Assembly: GCA_945787845.1 (NCBI GenBank)
Contig: CALZJH010000004.1
Span: forward strand, 124,001-188,000
Direction of reading: 5' to 3'
Source of the DNA: an uncultured Woeseiaceae bacterium
GTDB lineage: Bacteria > Pseudomonadota > Gammaproteobacteria > Steroidobacterales > Woeseiaceae
Length of the DNA stretch: 64,000 bases
Shown here: positions 1 to 9,068 of the stretch, piece by piece
How positions within the stretch are numbered: position 1 is the stretch's first letter
Layout of the letters: each line of letters begins with the position of its first letter
Position numbers and translations under genes: made by a program
Notes under the pieces: model-generated
The model's database searches: none
The model's input: only the letters and a program-made list of their open reading frames with translations
Told to the model about the DNA's origin: nothing

Positions 1-1334
1 GCTGGGTCCTCAGGAACGAGTTCAATAACAATCGCGACGCATTTGGAACGTCTGCTGCCTTGTCGGGCGATCTTGCGGTAATCGGCGCTGATGGCGATGA
101 CGATGTTACGACCGATGCCGGAGCGGCCTATATCTACCGGCGTACCGGTGACAACTGGACCCAGGAAGCCAAACTCACGCCCAGCGACGGCGCCAGTGGG
201 GACAATTTCGCGTACTCGTCGGCAATCTCGGGAAACTACGTGCTGATAGGCGCGTGGAACGCGCTCGATAGCCAGGGTGCCGCCTACATCTTCGAATATC
301 AGGATGGCAGCTGGGTCGAGGCAGCGAAGCTTGTAGCCGATGATGGTGCTGCGGGCGACCAGTTCGGTTCGTGGTTCCTCGACATCGAGGGTGACTATGC
401 TGTTGTCGGCGCCCTGAACGACGATGACCTCGCGACCAACGCCGGATCGGCCTACATTTTCCATCGCGGCACCGATGGTGCCTGGTCCCAGCAGGCAAAA
501 CTGTTGCCGAGCAATGGGGTTGCCAACGACCAGTTCGGTACCTCCGCCGCAATCAGCGGAGACTTCGCGCTGATCGGTTCGTTTGACGGTGCATATGCCT
601 ACTTGTTCAAACGGGACGGCGAGGTCTGGACGGAGCAGTACATCATCACGTCCAGCGACTACGAGGATGGTGACGATTTTGCCTACGCCCTGGCGATGGA
701 CGGAGCCTACGCCGCCATCGGCTCGGACGATGACAAGATCGGCGGACTGGAAACGGGTTCGGCGTACGTCTATTGGGGCTATGTGGAGGGCACACAAGGG
801 CTCTCGGTGTCGAACATACCCGGCCAGACGATATCTCTGGGCGAAACCTTCGATTCAATCGCGCTCGACGACTACGTGTCTCACGATGTTTATCTGGATG
901 AAGAAATTACCTGGATAGCGTCGGGAAACGTTGGCCTCGAGGTGACGATCGATGCCGAGAGGCTGGCCACCGTCACAGCGTTCGACGGCTGGACCGGATC
1001 CGAGGTCGTGACGTTCGAGGCAACCTCGCCGGACAGCCAGGTGGATTCCGATGACGCGACCTTTACGGTCGACGACCCCACGGCCGTGGCGCCGAGCAAC
1101 CTCAGCGTTGCATTTGTCGGGACCGTCGCCACGCTGACCTGGGACGGCAGCGCAACCGACATTTCCTGCACGTCGTTGACGGACGTCATTTCGGGCGATT
1201 CTTACGTGATCACGTTCCCCGACGATGTCGCCTACATGGTGCCGCAGGAGTGCACGGTTTCGAATGCAATCGGCTCGTCCGAATCCTCCGGGCGGTTTGG
1301 CTGCCGCAACGCATCAACCTGTATCTCACCCTAG
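1..1334 (+). CDS. FG-GAP/integrin-type repeat protein, C-terminal part
   Basis: The frame is open from the left edge, so the N-terminus lies outside the window. At least four copies of a roughly 50-residue unit are visible, with cores such as ISGNYVLIGAW, IEGDYAVVGAL and ISGDFALIGSF, alternating with G-A/S-AYI-F/Y strands and Asp/Gly-rich loops. This is the pattern of FG-GAP beta-propeller blades. From about residue 260 of the visible part a Thr/Val/Asp-rich segment resembles an Ig- or cadherin-like domain. Such proteins are usually exported and act at the cell surface; export is inferred here because the signal peptide is not in view. The last 20 residues look unlike the rest and a second frame is open there, so a frameshift near the 3' end is possible. 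Confidence 0.75.
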   Translation, partial: WVLRNEFNNNRDAFGTSAALSGDLAVIGADGDDDVTTDAGAAYIYRRTGDNWTQEAKLTPSDGASGDNFAYSSAISGNYVLIGAWNALDSQGAAYIFEYQDGSWVEAAKLVADDGAAGDQFGSWFLDIEGDYAVVGALNDDDLATNAGSAYIFHRGTDGAWSQQAKLLPSNGVANDQFGTSAAISGDFALIGSFDGAYAYLFKRDGEVWTEQYIITSSDYEDGDDFAYALAMDGAYAAIGSDDDKIGGLETGSAYVYWGYVEGTQGLSVSNIPGQTISLGETFDSIALDDYVSHDVYLDEEITWIASGNVGLEVTIDAERLATVTAFDGWTGSEVVTFEATSPDSQVDSDDATFTVDDPTAVAPSNLSVAFVGTVATLTWDGSATDISCTSLTDVISGDSYVITFPDDVAYMVPQECTVSNAIGSSESSGRFGCRNASTCISP

Positions 1335-1349
1335 GATCGACAGAACACA

Positions 1350-1367
1350 GGCCCCCGCGAGGGGGCC
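1350..1367 (+). terminator. GC-rich hairpin after the FG-GAP gene
   Basis: GGCCCCC (1350-1356) and GGGGGCC (1361-1367) form a perfect 7-bp stem with a GCGA loop, 16 bases after the stop codon at 1332-1334. There is no clear T-tract, so efficient intrinsic termination is uncertain. It separates the FG-GAP gene from the copA promoter. Confidence 0.5.
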
Positions 1368-1391
1368 TACTTCAGGCGACACCGGTTTTGT

Positions 1392-1422
1392 TTGCACACA
1401 ACCGGCTGTGTGGGACTAGAAT
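1392..1422 (+). promoter_or_regulatory. Probable metal-responsive copA promoter with 19-bp spacer and dyad
   Basis: A -10 box TAGAAT (1417-1422) lies 19 bases after TTGCAC (1392-1397). A perfect inverted repeat, CACACA-ACCGGC-TGTGTG (1395-1412), lies almost wholly between the two boxes. A second, overlapping near-perfect dyad, CCGGTTTTGT/ACACAACCGG, covers 1382-1405. Overlong 19-20 bp spacers holding a dyad are typical of promoters activated by MerR-family regulators such as CueR. The bases do not match the classical CueR half-site, so a different metal-sensing regulator is equally possible. No such regulator gene is in the window. Confidence 0.5.
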
Positions 1423-1461
1423 GCTCGCTGTTGAAGCGATTCCCCGCTGAGGAATTTGGAC

Positions 1462-3690
1462 ATGAACACCATTCGCCTGTCGCTGTCCGGCATGAGCTGC
1501 GCTGGCTGCGTCTCCCGTGTCGAGACAGCTCTGAACGACGTAGCCGGAGTGATCTCGGCCAGCGTCAACTTTGCGGAGCACACGGCGACGATTCAGGGCG
1601 ATGTGCCTGTCGCCAGGCTGATCGATGCTGTCGGCAACACCGGGTACGGTGCAGCCGAACTTAAGGGTGTCGAGGACGAAGGCGAGAAAGAGGCGGCCGA
1701 AATGGCCCACTATCGGAAGCTGCTGCAGAAGGCGGCGGTTGCGGCGGCGATTGGCGTGCCGCTTTTTGTTCTTGGCATGGGCGGCCTGCTTCCCAGCCTG
1801 GACACTGACGGCGGACGCCTGTTCTGGTTCATTGTTGGCGGTTTGACCCTTGGGGTCCTGGTGTACTCGGGCGGGCATTTCTTTACCGGTGCCTGGAAGT
1901 CGGCACGTCACCACAATGCCAATATGGATACGCTCATCGCGCTCGGAACAGGCACGGCGTGGATATTCTCCATGGTCATTATCGCGTGGCCGGACTGGGT
2001 GCCACTCTCGGCACAGCATGCCTATTTCGAAGCTGCTGCCATCATTATTGCGTTAATCAATTTTGGATCGGCGCTGGAAATGCGCGCGCGTGGCAAGACG
2101 TCGGAGGCCATCAAGCGGTTGATTGGACTGCAGCCCAAGACCGCGCGCGTCATTCGCACGGGTGTCGAAATGGACGTCGCCATTGATGAAGTCCGTCTGG
2201 ACGAAACGCTCAGGGTACGGCCAGGTGAGCGTATTGCGGTGGACGGCGACATCATCGAAGGGCACTCCAGCGTCGACGAGTCGATGCTTACGGGGGAGCC
2301 GGTTCCTGTACAGAAGCAACAGGGCGACCCGGTCGTCGCCGGCACGATAAACAAGCTGGGAACATTCCTGTTCCGGGCGAGGCGGATTGGCAAGGACACC
2401 GCGCTGGCGCAGATTATCGAGATGGTGCGCGCGGCACAGTCGTCAAAACCCGCCATCGGCCGCTTGGCCGACAAGGTGTCGTCTATCTTCGTACCGACGG
2501 TCCTGATCATCGCGGTGCTGACGTTCCTGGCGTGGTCTAATTTCGGCCCGTCGGGGCAGGCGTCGACGTTGGCGGTCGTGACGACGATGACGGTGCTGAT
2601 CATTGCCTGTCCCTGCGCGCTCGGGCTGGCCACTCCGATATCCATTATGGTCGGCGTCGGCAAGGCGGCGGAATTCGGCACGCTGATTCGCAATGGCGAT
2701 GCGCTGCAGCAGGCGGGACGCCTGGATACCATTGTTCTCGACAAGACCGGTACGGTGACCGAAGGCAGGCCCAGTGTCACCAGGCTTGTGTCGACCGGTG
2801 ACTGGAAACAGGATGAACTTCTGCGCTGGGCCGCCAGTATCGAGCAGGGTTCGGAGCATCCCCTGGCCGAGGCAATCCTGGACGCGGCGAACGACAGGCA
2901 GCTGACTTTGCTCGATGCCGAAGGCTTTACCGCTATTGCAGGCCGAGGCGTTGTGGCAAGCGTTCAAGGTCGTCGAGTCCTGCTTGGCAATCGCCAATTG
3001 ATGCGGGAAAACGACGTAGAAACTGCTGTCGTTGAAGAAGTGGCAGCGGCATTGACGCAGAAAGCACAAACGCCCGTGTTCGTGGCTGTCGCGGGCGATA
3101 TGGCGGGCGTAATTGGTATTGCCGACGCAATCAAGGGCGATTCGCATGCCGCGATCCGGCGCTTGCAAGGTCTGGGACTGAAGGTCGTGCTGCTGACCGG
3201 GGACAACAAGGCGACCGCGGATGCAGTGGCACAACAGGTCGGCATCGACCAGGTATTCGCCGACGTCTTGCCGCAAGACAAGGCGGCCAAGGTCGCAAGC
3301 CTGCAGCAACAGGGCGAGCGCGTCGGCATGGTGGGCGACGGCATTAACGATGCACCGGCTCTTGCGAGAGCGGATGTCGGTTTTGCGATCGGCACAGGGA
3401 CGGACGTCGCTATTGAGAGTGCCGATATCACGCTAATGCGGGGATCGCTGCACGGTGTCCCCGATGCGATAAATATCTCAAGACAAACCGTCCGCAACAT
3501 CAAGCAGAACCTGTTTGGAGCGTTTGTTTACAACACCCTGGGTATCCCGGTGGCAGCGGGGGTGCTGTTCCCGTTTGTCGGAATATTGCTCAACCCAATG
3601 ATCGCGGGTGGCGCTATGGCCATGTCATCGCTGACTGTCGTAAGCAACGCGAACCGCCTGCGCTTCTACAAACCAGGAGCTGAATCGTGA
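1462..3690 (+). CDS. copA: Copper-exporting P1B-type ATPase
   Basis: This inner-membrane pump uses ATP to export Cu(I). One N-terminal heavy-metal-associated domain carries GMSCAGC (residues 10-16). The P-type core follows in order: the actuator motif with TGEP near 279, the transmembrane metal site [10 protein letters not shown] near 383-392, the phosphorylated DKTGT near 427, SEHPL near 464 and GDGINDAP near 624-631. CPC together with a CxxC HMA domain indicates the copper subclass rather than Zn/Cd. Two in-frame starts exist; the ATG at 1462 is chosen over TTG at 1456 because TGAGGAA (1448-1454) is better spaced from it. Length (742 residues) is normal with a single HMA domain. The stop overlaps the next gene by three bases, so the two are probably co-transcribed. 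Confidence 0.95.
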   Translation: MNTIRLSLSGMSCAGCVSRVETALNDVAGVISASVNFAEHTATIQGDVPVARLIDAVGNTGYGAAELKGVEDEGEKEAAEMAHYRKLLQKAAVAAAIGVPLFVLGMGGLLPSLDTDGGRLFWFIVGGLTLGVLVYSGGHFFTGAWKSARHHNANMDTLIALGTGTAWIFSMVIIAWPDWVPLSAQHAYFEAAAIIIALINFGSALEMRARGKTSEAIKRLIGLQPKTARVIRTGVEMDVAIDEVRLDETLRVRPGERIAVDGDIIEGHSSVDESMLTGEPVPVQKQQGDPVVAGTINKLGTFLFRARRIGKDTALAQIIEMVRAAQSSKPAIGRLADKVSSIFVPTVLIIAVLTFLAWSNFGPSGQASTLAVVTTMTVLIIACPCALGLATPISIMVGVGKAAEFGTLIRNGDALQQAGRLDTIVLDKTGTVTEGRPSVTRLVSTGDWKQDELLRWAASIEQGSEHPLAEAILDAANDRQLTLLDAEGFTAIAGRGVVASVQGRRVLLGNRQLMRENDVETAVVEEVAAALTQKAQTPVFVAVAGDMAGVIGIADAIKGDSHAAIRRLQGLGLKVVLLTGDNKATADAVAQQVGIDQVFADVLPQDKAAKVASLQQQGERVGMVGDGINDAPALARADVGFAIGTGTDVAIESADITLMRGSLHGVPDAINISRQTVRNIKQNLFGAFVYNTLGIPVAAGVLFPFVGILLNPMIAGGAMAMSSLTVVSNANRLRFYKPGAES

Positions 3691-4064
3691 ATGTCCTTTT
3701 CGTCAACCTGGCCGGAGTAGCGCTTATCGCGTTTATTATCTGGTGGTTCTGGCTGTCCAGGCCGAAAGCTCAGCGAGTTCGTAAGAACGTCGTCGATATC
3801 GTGGTCGAGGCGGGCACCTACACGCCTCCCAGGATCGAAGTAGAGGCGGGAAAAGAGGTGACCTTGAGATTCTTGCGTAAGGACGCGAGCCCGTGTGCGG
3901 AGAAAGTCATCTTCGAATCGCTCGGGATCAATGCGGACTTGCCGCTCAATACGCCGACCGACATCGTCGTCACGCCGGTCGAGGCCGGCGAAATTCCCTT
4001 CACGTGCCAGATGCAAATGTATCGAGGGAGCCTCGTGGCGACGAACGAAAGCCCGCCTGAATAG
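3687..4064 (+). CDS. Membrane-anchored cupredoxin-domain protein
   Basis: A 125-residue protein starts at a GTG that overlaps the copA stop. Residues 4-24 form one hydrophobic segment (uncleaved anchor), leaving a small periplasmic domain. The domain has the cupredoxin layout, with a beta-rich body, a Cys in DASPCAEK, and a C-terminal [10 protein letters not shown] segment offering one Cys and two Met as candidate copper ligands. The usual His ligands are not obvious, which fits Cu(I) handling better than electron transfer. Overlap with copA suggests it accepts copper from, or assists, the pump at the periplasmic face; that role is inferred. Similar short cupredoxin proteins often neighbour copA. 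Confidence 0.75.
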   Translation: MNVLFVNLAGVALIAFIIWWFWLSRPKAQRVRKNVVDIVVEAGTYTPPRIEVEAGKEVTLRFLRKDASPCAEKVIFESLGINADLPLNTPTDIVVTPVEAGEIPFTCQMQMYRGSLVATNESPPE

Positions 4065-4132
4065 CGGGGTCTTCGAGACCTGTTGCGCAGGTGGCGAATC
4101 AAATTCGCATGAGCTGAAATCTCGCCCTCCGA

Positions 4133-4822
4133 CTACGGCGCCTCCTTGGCGGCCGCGATAACTTCTTCGAGGCCCTTGATATGTCGAAGTGCTTCTTCGC
4201 GCTGGTTTTCGCGCATCGCGATTTCGAGGCGTAGATCGTCCAGGCTCATATCATTCCGGACCAGGATCGCCGGAACCTTGGGGAGCATGACGCGATTGAC
4301 GTAACGCTCGATCGCCGTCTCCACGTTGTATCGCTGTTTCTCGGGTAGCGCGGCAAACGCGCCCTGGTTCAATTTGAACTGCACATACTGCGACGGTGAC
4401 ATTGCGGTCTCATTGACGGGTACCGACACGGATTCATCCGCGGCAGGCCCGCCGGTGACTGTGACTACGAGCAAGTCAGGGTACACGCCCTGGGCAACGG
4501 CGGGCGCAGCACCTTCCTGCACCTCAAACGTCACGCTGTGACCTCGAGTTGCCGCGTCGTCGATAAGTGCCACGACGCGCCGGTAGCTGCGCATACGCTC
4601 GGTCCACCAGTTCAGCGCATCGACGACAAGAGGGTCGGTATCCTGCTGGGCGACCAGCTGAGCAAGCTCGGATTCCTGTTGCTGCACCTGGTAGGTGATG
4701 ATCGGCGCGACCTTCCAGATTCCGACTACTGCGAGAAGCAACATCCCGAACGTCGAGACCGCCTGTACGCCGGAGACCATCAATGACCAACGTTCGCGAA
4801 ACTCAAGTTCCTTCCAGCCCAT
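4133..4822 (-). CDS. Single-span membrane protein of unknown function
   Basis: I do not recognise this 229-residue protein. A short cytoplasmic N-terminus with ELEFRERW precedes one transmembrane helix at about residues 16-38 (SGVQAVSTFGMLLLAVVGIW). A polar Gln/Glu-rich helix (YQVQQQESELAQLVAQQ), probably coiled coil, follows, then a mixed domain (about 60-200) and a Glu/Arg-rich C-terminal helix. The GGAGGAAC-like ribosome site just upstream supports the ATG at 4822. It stands alone between the convergent copper pair and the divergent diguanylate cyclase gene. No catalytic motif is visible. The C-terminal domain may lie in the periplasm; this is inferred only from the N-terminal charge pattern. 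Confidence 0.7.
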   Translation of the reverse strand: MGWKELEFRERWSLMVSGVQAVSTFGMLLLAVVGIWKVAPIITYQVQQQESELAQLVAQQDTDPLVVDALNWWTERMRSYRRVVALIDDAATRGHSVTFEVQEGAAPAVAQGVYPDLLVVTVTGGPAADESVSVPVNETAMSPSQYVQFKLNQGAFAALPEKQRYNVETAIERYVNRVMLPKVPAILVRNDMSLDDLRLEIAMRENQREEALRHIKGLEEVIAAAKEAP

Positions 4823-5051
4823 GAGTTCCTCCTTACCAAGCTCCTAACCGATCAAGCATATGCCTCCTTCGCGGGGGCATGCACCGGGGAAATCCGAAGA
4901 AGACATGGGGTAGAACCGGATTCCCAGAGATTCGCGATGATCGCGATTTTCAGAGGACGCGCGTGCAATGCGATATACTTGAAATTGTTGGAGTTGCTTA
5001 CTGTGCGAAACGCGCAGGCGCAAAATTATCCAGACAGGAGCTTCGAGCGGC

Positions 5052-6392
5052 ATGGTGGAGCGCAGGGAACGTTATCCCGTTAAGCGTTACAGGAGATGGA
5101 GATGGCTCAGGAGCGAGTTGTTCGGTTCAATTCTGCTCGCCGTGTCGCTACTGGTGATTGCCTGGCAATATTTCGGCATGAACCGAACGCTCGTCATTGA
5201 ACCCGGTGAATCCCACACGATGTGGGTTGAGAATGACAGCAGGGAGGGAGGCAACTCGATAGTCTCTCTCAGCCGTGAGGACGGGTTGCGGATGGATTGC
5301 GATATTGGCTCCGCTATTTCCTTTCCGCATTGCAACCTGCTCATCGCGCTGGGTGAGACCGATGAAAGCGGTGTGGATTTGAGCGGTTTCAGTTCCTTGT
5401 ACGTCGAGTTGAGCCAGGAATCCACGATTCGAGATTCCGTGCGCATTTCCCTGAATCATTTTTTTCTCGCTTCGGAACAGCCGGAAAACGCCCTGCCATT
5501 CAAGGCTCATCAGAGAGTCTTCAACGCATCCGACCAGCGAATGGGATATGAACTGCAACTGGCGGATTTCTATGTTCCGGCCTGGTGGGTGTATGCCAAT
5601 AATCTGCCGGCAAGAGCATCAAGCCGCGATCTGAGCAATGTCCATCACCTGGTGTTTTCGCCGGGTGATATTTCGGACGAACGACGCACCAGTATCACGC
5701 TGTATCGGGCGGAATTCCGCGGGAAATGGTTGACTGTTGCAGAGCTTTACCAGCTGCTGGTCTGGGTGTGGATATCGTGGCTCTTCGTTTATTTCATGAC
5801 GGGCGCAATAATTCTCAAACGCAGGGTGCGGCAGAATCGACAAGAAGCGGATCAACTCGCGAAATTGAATCGCAAGCTCGGAAGTGAGAGCAAAAAGTAC
5901 GAGGAGATGGCGAAGCGCGATGAGTTGACGGGTGCGTTGAATCGCAACGGCCTTAACGGGGTGCTGGAGGATTCGATCCGCGACCACTTCTACAGACAGC
6001 AGCCTTTTTCGATATTGCTCCTGGATATTGATCACTTCAAGGCGATCAATGACAAACACGGTCACGCTGAAGGGGATCGAATCCTGAAGGAGCTTGTCGA
6101 TGTAATTTCTCGACGTAAACGAAATACGGATTTCGTTGCCCGCTGGGGCGGGGAGGAGTTTCTGATCGTCTGCAATAATACAAAAACCGATCAGGCCTAC
6201 ATATTCGCTGAGGTGCTGCGCGAGCAGATTGCCGCTCACCCTTTCCTGGGCGAGCAGCCAGTCACCTGCAGCATTGGTGTTGCGGAGATGTTTGGGGCAG
6301 ATATTGAACTCGCATTCCAATCAGTCGACAAGGCGCTGTACAAAGCCAAAGCCGGTGGCAGGAATCGTACAGAAGTTCATCGGCCAGACTAA
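5052..6392 (+). CDS. Membrane-bound diguanylate cyclase (GGDEF)
   Basis: This 446-residue enzyme should condense two GTP into cyclic di-GMP. Residues about 17-36 and 236-258 are membrane helices flanking a ~200-residue periplasmic sensor region that I cannot assign to a named domain. A short coiled coil (about 260-285) leads to the GGDEF domain, beginning near AKRDELTGALNRNG. The active site is GGEEF (366-370), a functional variant. An RxxD inhibitory site (RNTD) lies exactly five residues before it, so product feedback is expected. No EAL domain is present. A TATACT (4974-4979) upstream could be a -10 box but lacks a good -35. Two c-di-GMP riboswitches lie elsewhere in this window (near 34.5 and 46.1 kb). 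Confidence 0.92.
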   Translation: MVERRERYPVKRYRRWRWLRSELFGSILLAVSLLVIAWQYFGMNRTLVIEPGESHTMWVENDSREGGNSIVSLSREDGLRMDCDIGSAISFPHCNLLIALGETDESGVDLSGFSSLYVELSQESTIRDSVRISLNHFFLASEQPENALPFKAHQRVFNASDQRMGYELQLADFYVPAWWVYANNLPARASSRDLSNVHHLVFSPGDISDERRTSITLYRAEFRGKWLTVAELYQLLVWVWISWLFVYFMTGAIILKRRVRQNRQEADQLAKLNRKLGSESKKYEEMAKRDELTGALNRNGLNGVLEDSIRDHFYRQQPFSILLLDIDHFKAINDKHGHAEGDRILKELVDVISRRKRNTDFVARWGGEEFLIVCNNTKTDQAYIFAEVLREQIAAHPFLGEQPVTCSIGVAEMFGADIELAFQSVDKALYKAKAGGRNRTEVHRPD

Positions 6393-6464
6393 TGACGGAA
6401 AAGGTCTGACGTGCGCGTGTCGCGATGCGCGCAGACACGGAGTGACCAATGTGTGGGATTTGAA

Positions 6465-6551
6465 TGGTGCCCAGAGGGAGACTTGAACTCCCACCTACCT
6501 AAGTAGACCAGCACCTGAAGCTGGCGCGTCTACCAATTCCGCCACCTGGGC
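6465..6551 (-). tRNA. tRNA-Leu (anticodon CAG)
   Basis: Read on the minus strand the sequence starts GCCCAGG and ends CTGGGCACCA, so the acceptor stem pairs fully and CCA is encoded. The D-arm carries GCGGAATTGGTAGACGC. The anticodon stem CCAGC/GCTGG encloses loop TTCAGGT, giving anticodon CAG (reads CUG). A long variable arm and the T-arm GTTCAAGTC complete a class II tRNA, as expected for Leu. It is monocistronic and points away from rnr. The 293 bases between it and rnr contain only the truncated copy at 6697-6740 and no gene. Confidence 0.95.
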
Positions 6552-6696
6552 ATTTCACATTCCAATCAGGTCTTCAAACTACCTTGCCAAACTGCACATA
6601 CGATGGAAACCATACCAGTCGTATTGCCCGTGGTCGACCTGGCAATGTAACCGCGTGATTCGCTGGTAGATTTTCATCACGTGTCACATCCCTTCA

Positions 6697-6740
6697 CTAG
6701 CACCTGAAGCTAGCGCGCCCACCAATTCCGCCACCAAGGC
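6697..6740 (-). pseudogene. Truncated tRNA-Leu(CAG) copy, 5' half only
   Basis: The minus strand repeats the 5' half of the neighbouring tRNA-Leu: acceptor strand GCCTTGG, the D-arm, and an anticodon arm with the same loop TTCAGGT. The match stops after the anticodon stem; no variable arm, T-arm or 3' acceptor strand can be found towards 6552. The anticodon stem differs from the intact gene by a compensatory pair (CTAGC/GCTAG instead of CCAGC/GCTGG). This copy therefore probably descends from a once-functional, independent tRNA gene rather than a recent partial duplication. Confidence 0.75.
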
Positions 6741-6844
6741 AGGTAAGAACCGCGTACAATCGCAGCTCTACGGGTGGCGCACTGTAAGAAATGAGAGGCC
6801 GCCTGTCAATCAACATTTGACGCTAGATCACGGAGCCGCAGCAC

Positions 6845-9061
6845 TTGCCACAACCCCCCCGAAAGAACAGGAAGCCTCGCGCGGGCAAGCCTTACAAGCA
6901 CCCGATCCCGGGCCCTAACGATCTGATCGATTTTCTGACCGAGGCCGGCAAGCCGCTCAAGGCCGACGCCATCCTCGAGGCGTTCGGCCTCAGGGGGCAG
7001 AAGATGCGTGCTCAGCTAGTGGACAAGCTCTACGCGATGGTCCGCTCCGGCCGGATCCTCGAGAATCGCCGCGGCGAATACTGCCTCACGGCCAAGCTCG
7101 ATCTCGTGACCGGAACCGTCAGCGGCCACCGGGATGGTTTCGGGTTTGTGGTGCGTGATGACGGCGAGGCCGATGACGTCTACCTGTCCGCACGTGAAAT
7201 GCGGTCGCTGTTCCATGGTGACCGCGTTGCGGTTCGGGTTTCCGGCATGGACCGGAGGGGGCGGGCCGAAGGTGAACTGGTCGATGTACTTGAGCGCGGC
7301 ACACGGCAGACGGCGGGACAGTTTATTCGTGAGCGTGGTATTGGCCTGGTCATTCCCGATAACTCGAAAATCTCGCATCGTATCCTGATCGCGAAAGGTG
7401 AGTCGGGCGGAGCGAAACACGGCCAGATGGTCGTCGTCGAGATTCTCGACTATCCGACTCAGGTGGAACAGGCGACGGGACGCATCGTCGAAATCATCGG
7501 CACGCCCGGTGAAAAGGGCATCGCGACGGATATCGCGATTCACTCACATGCGATTCCTTGCAAATGGCCTGACGCCGTAAGAGAGCAGGCGCAGGATTTC
7601 GGTGCCGAGGTGCCGGATTCGTCGATGCATGGGCGGACGGAGCTTCGCAATGTAGATCTCATCACTATTGATGGCGCGGATGCTCGTGATTTCGATGACG
7701 CCGTGTACTGCATGAAAGCAGACAACGGGTGGCGACTGTTGGTAGCTATTGCAGATGTTGCCAACTACGTGAGCGTCGGTTCGGCCCTCGATAAGGAAGC
7801 GATTGTACGTGGCACGTCGGTGTATTTTCCGGATCGAGTAGTGCCGATGCTTCCTGAGGTGCTGTCAAACGGTCTGTGTTCGCTCAATCCGAAAGTTGAT
7901 CGGCTTTGCATGGTCTGCGACATGGAAGTCAGTTCTTCCGGCAAAGTGAGTAAGGCAACCTTCTTTGAGGGCGTGATGAAATCCAAGGCACGCCTGACCT
8001 ACACTCAGGTTGGCGATTTTCTCAGCGGTGCTTCGACAACGTCCGTGCCGAGTGAGCTCCAGGCGTCGGTAAGAGACTTACACGATCTGTACAAAGCATT
8101 TGCGAAGCAACGCGGCCGTCGCGGGGCCATTGAGATCGACTTACCGCAAACCAAATTCAAGCTCAATGACGACGGTGAGATCGATCGAATCGAAGTCGTC
8201 CCCAGGAATGACGCCCATCGCCTGATTGAGGAATGCATGATTGCTGCGAACGTCGAGGCGGCGAAGTTTCTGAAGAAGCACAGGATCCCCGGGCTCTACC
8301 GCGTCCACCCCAAACCCGACCCTGACCGATTCAATGACCTGCGCCTGTACCTTACTTCACTCGGTCTGAAAGTCCCGCATCCCGACCACGTCGAGCCGCG
8401 CCACTTCACGCAGTTGATCGAGCAAGTGAAAGACCGCCCGGACAGCGCGGCCATCACGATGGCAATGTTGCGGTCGCTAACTCACGCGGAATATTCGCCG
8501 GCAAATGTTGGCCACTTTGGTTTGGCACTGGAGTCCTACGCCCATTTCACATCGCCGATTCGTCGCTATCCTGATCTGCTGGTGCACCGGGCGATCAGGC
8601 ACATTATTCGTGGCGGTAAGCCCGGAAAGTACGACTATGCGCCGAAGGAAATGGAACGCCTTGGAGCGATCACGTCGGCCCATGAAAAGCGTGCGGAGGA
8701 GGCGACTCGAGATGTCGAAGCCTGGCTCAAGTGCCAGTACATGGAACAACATCTGGGCGACGAGTTCGACGGCGTGATCACCGGGGTCACCAATTTCGGT
8801 GTCTTCGTGCAGATCACTGAGCTCATGACCGATGGCCTGGTGCACGTGACGAGCCTCGCCAATGACTACTATAAGTACGATGCCGGCTCGCAAAGACTCA
8901 TTGGTGAGCGCAGCGGCCATTCGTACAGCCTGGGCGAGGAAATGCGAGTTCGGGTACAGCGGGTCGATATGGAGACCCGCAAGATCGACTTCAGGCCCGT
9001 GACCGAAGACTCGCCCAGACCTCAGAAGAAACGACCGGCTGGCAAGAAGAGGCGCCGATGA
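6845..9061 (+). CDS. rnr: Ribonuclease R
   Basis: This processive 3'-to-5' exoribonuclease degrades structured RNA in mRNA turnover and rRNA quality control. The 738-residue protein has a basic N-terminus, an N-terminal helix-turn-helix-like region (LIDFLTEAGKPLKADAILEA), cold-shock domains, then the RNB catalytic domain with Asp-rich DGADARDFDDAV near residues 277-288. A C-terminal S1 domain begins near GDEFDGVITGVTNFGVFV, followed by a Lys/Arg-rich tail. The only start after an in-frame stop at 6824-6826 is TTG at 6845, preceded by CGGAG (6831-6835), so a TTG start is accepted. Seven bases separate it from rlmB, the usual rnr-rlmB pair. Confidence 0.95.
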   Translation: MPQPPRKNRKPRAGKPYKHPIPGPNDLIDFLTEAGKPLKADAILEAFGLRGQKMRAQLVDKLYAMVRSGRILENRRGEYCLTAKLDLVTGTVSGHRDGFGFVVRDDGEADDVYLSAREMRSLFHGDRVAVRVSGMDRRGRAEGELVDVLERGTRQTAGQFIRERGIGLVIPDNSKISHRILIAKGESGGAKHGQMVVVEILDYPTQVEQATGRIVEIIGTPGEKGIATDIAIHSHAIPCKWPDAVREQAQDFGAEVPDSSMHGRTELRNVDLITIDGADARDFDDAVYCMKADNGWRLLVAIADVANYVSVGSALDKEAIVRGTSVYFPDRVVPMLPEVLSNGLCSLNPKVDRLCMVCDMEVSSSGKVSKATFFEGVMKSKARLTYTQVGDFLSGASTTSVPSELQASVRDLHDLYKAFAKQRGRRGAIEIDLPQTKFKLNDDGEIDRIEVVPRNDAHRLIEECMIAANVEAAKFLKKHRIPGLYRVHPKPDPDRFNDLRLYLTSLGLKVPHPDHVEPRHFTQLIEQVKDRPDSAAITMAMLRSLTHAEYSPANVGHFGLALESYAHFTSPIRRYPDLLVHRAIRHIIRGGKPGKYDYAPKEMERLGAITSAHEKRAEEATRDVEAWLKCQYMEQHLGDEFDGVITGVTNFGVFVQITELMTDGLVHVTSLANDYYKYDAGSQRLIGERSGHSYSLGEEMRVRVQRVDMETRKIDFRPVTEDSPRPQKKRPAGKKRRR

Positions 9062-9068
9062 GCGGACT

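Noticed and set aside
1240-1450. Frameshift at the end of the FG-GAP gene
   Set aside because: The alternative frame reads on past 1334, but I cannot show that it restores a conserved C-terminus, and the hairpin at 1350 fits the existing stop. Kept only as a remark.
4859-4881. Hairpin ATGCCTCC/GGGGGCAT as a terminator
   Set aside because: It lies between two divergent genes, has a G-T pair and no T-tract; no gene ends there. It may be an operator, but nothing supports this.
6552-6740. Integrase attachment site formed by the two tRNA-Leu sequences
   Set aside because: The shared part is the 5' half, whereas integration usually duplicates the 3' end, and no integrase or foreign DNA lies between or beside them.
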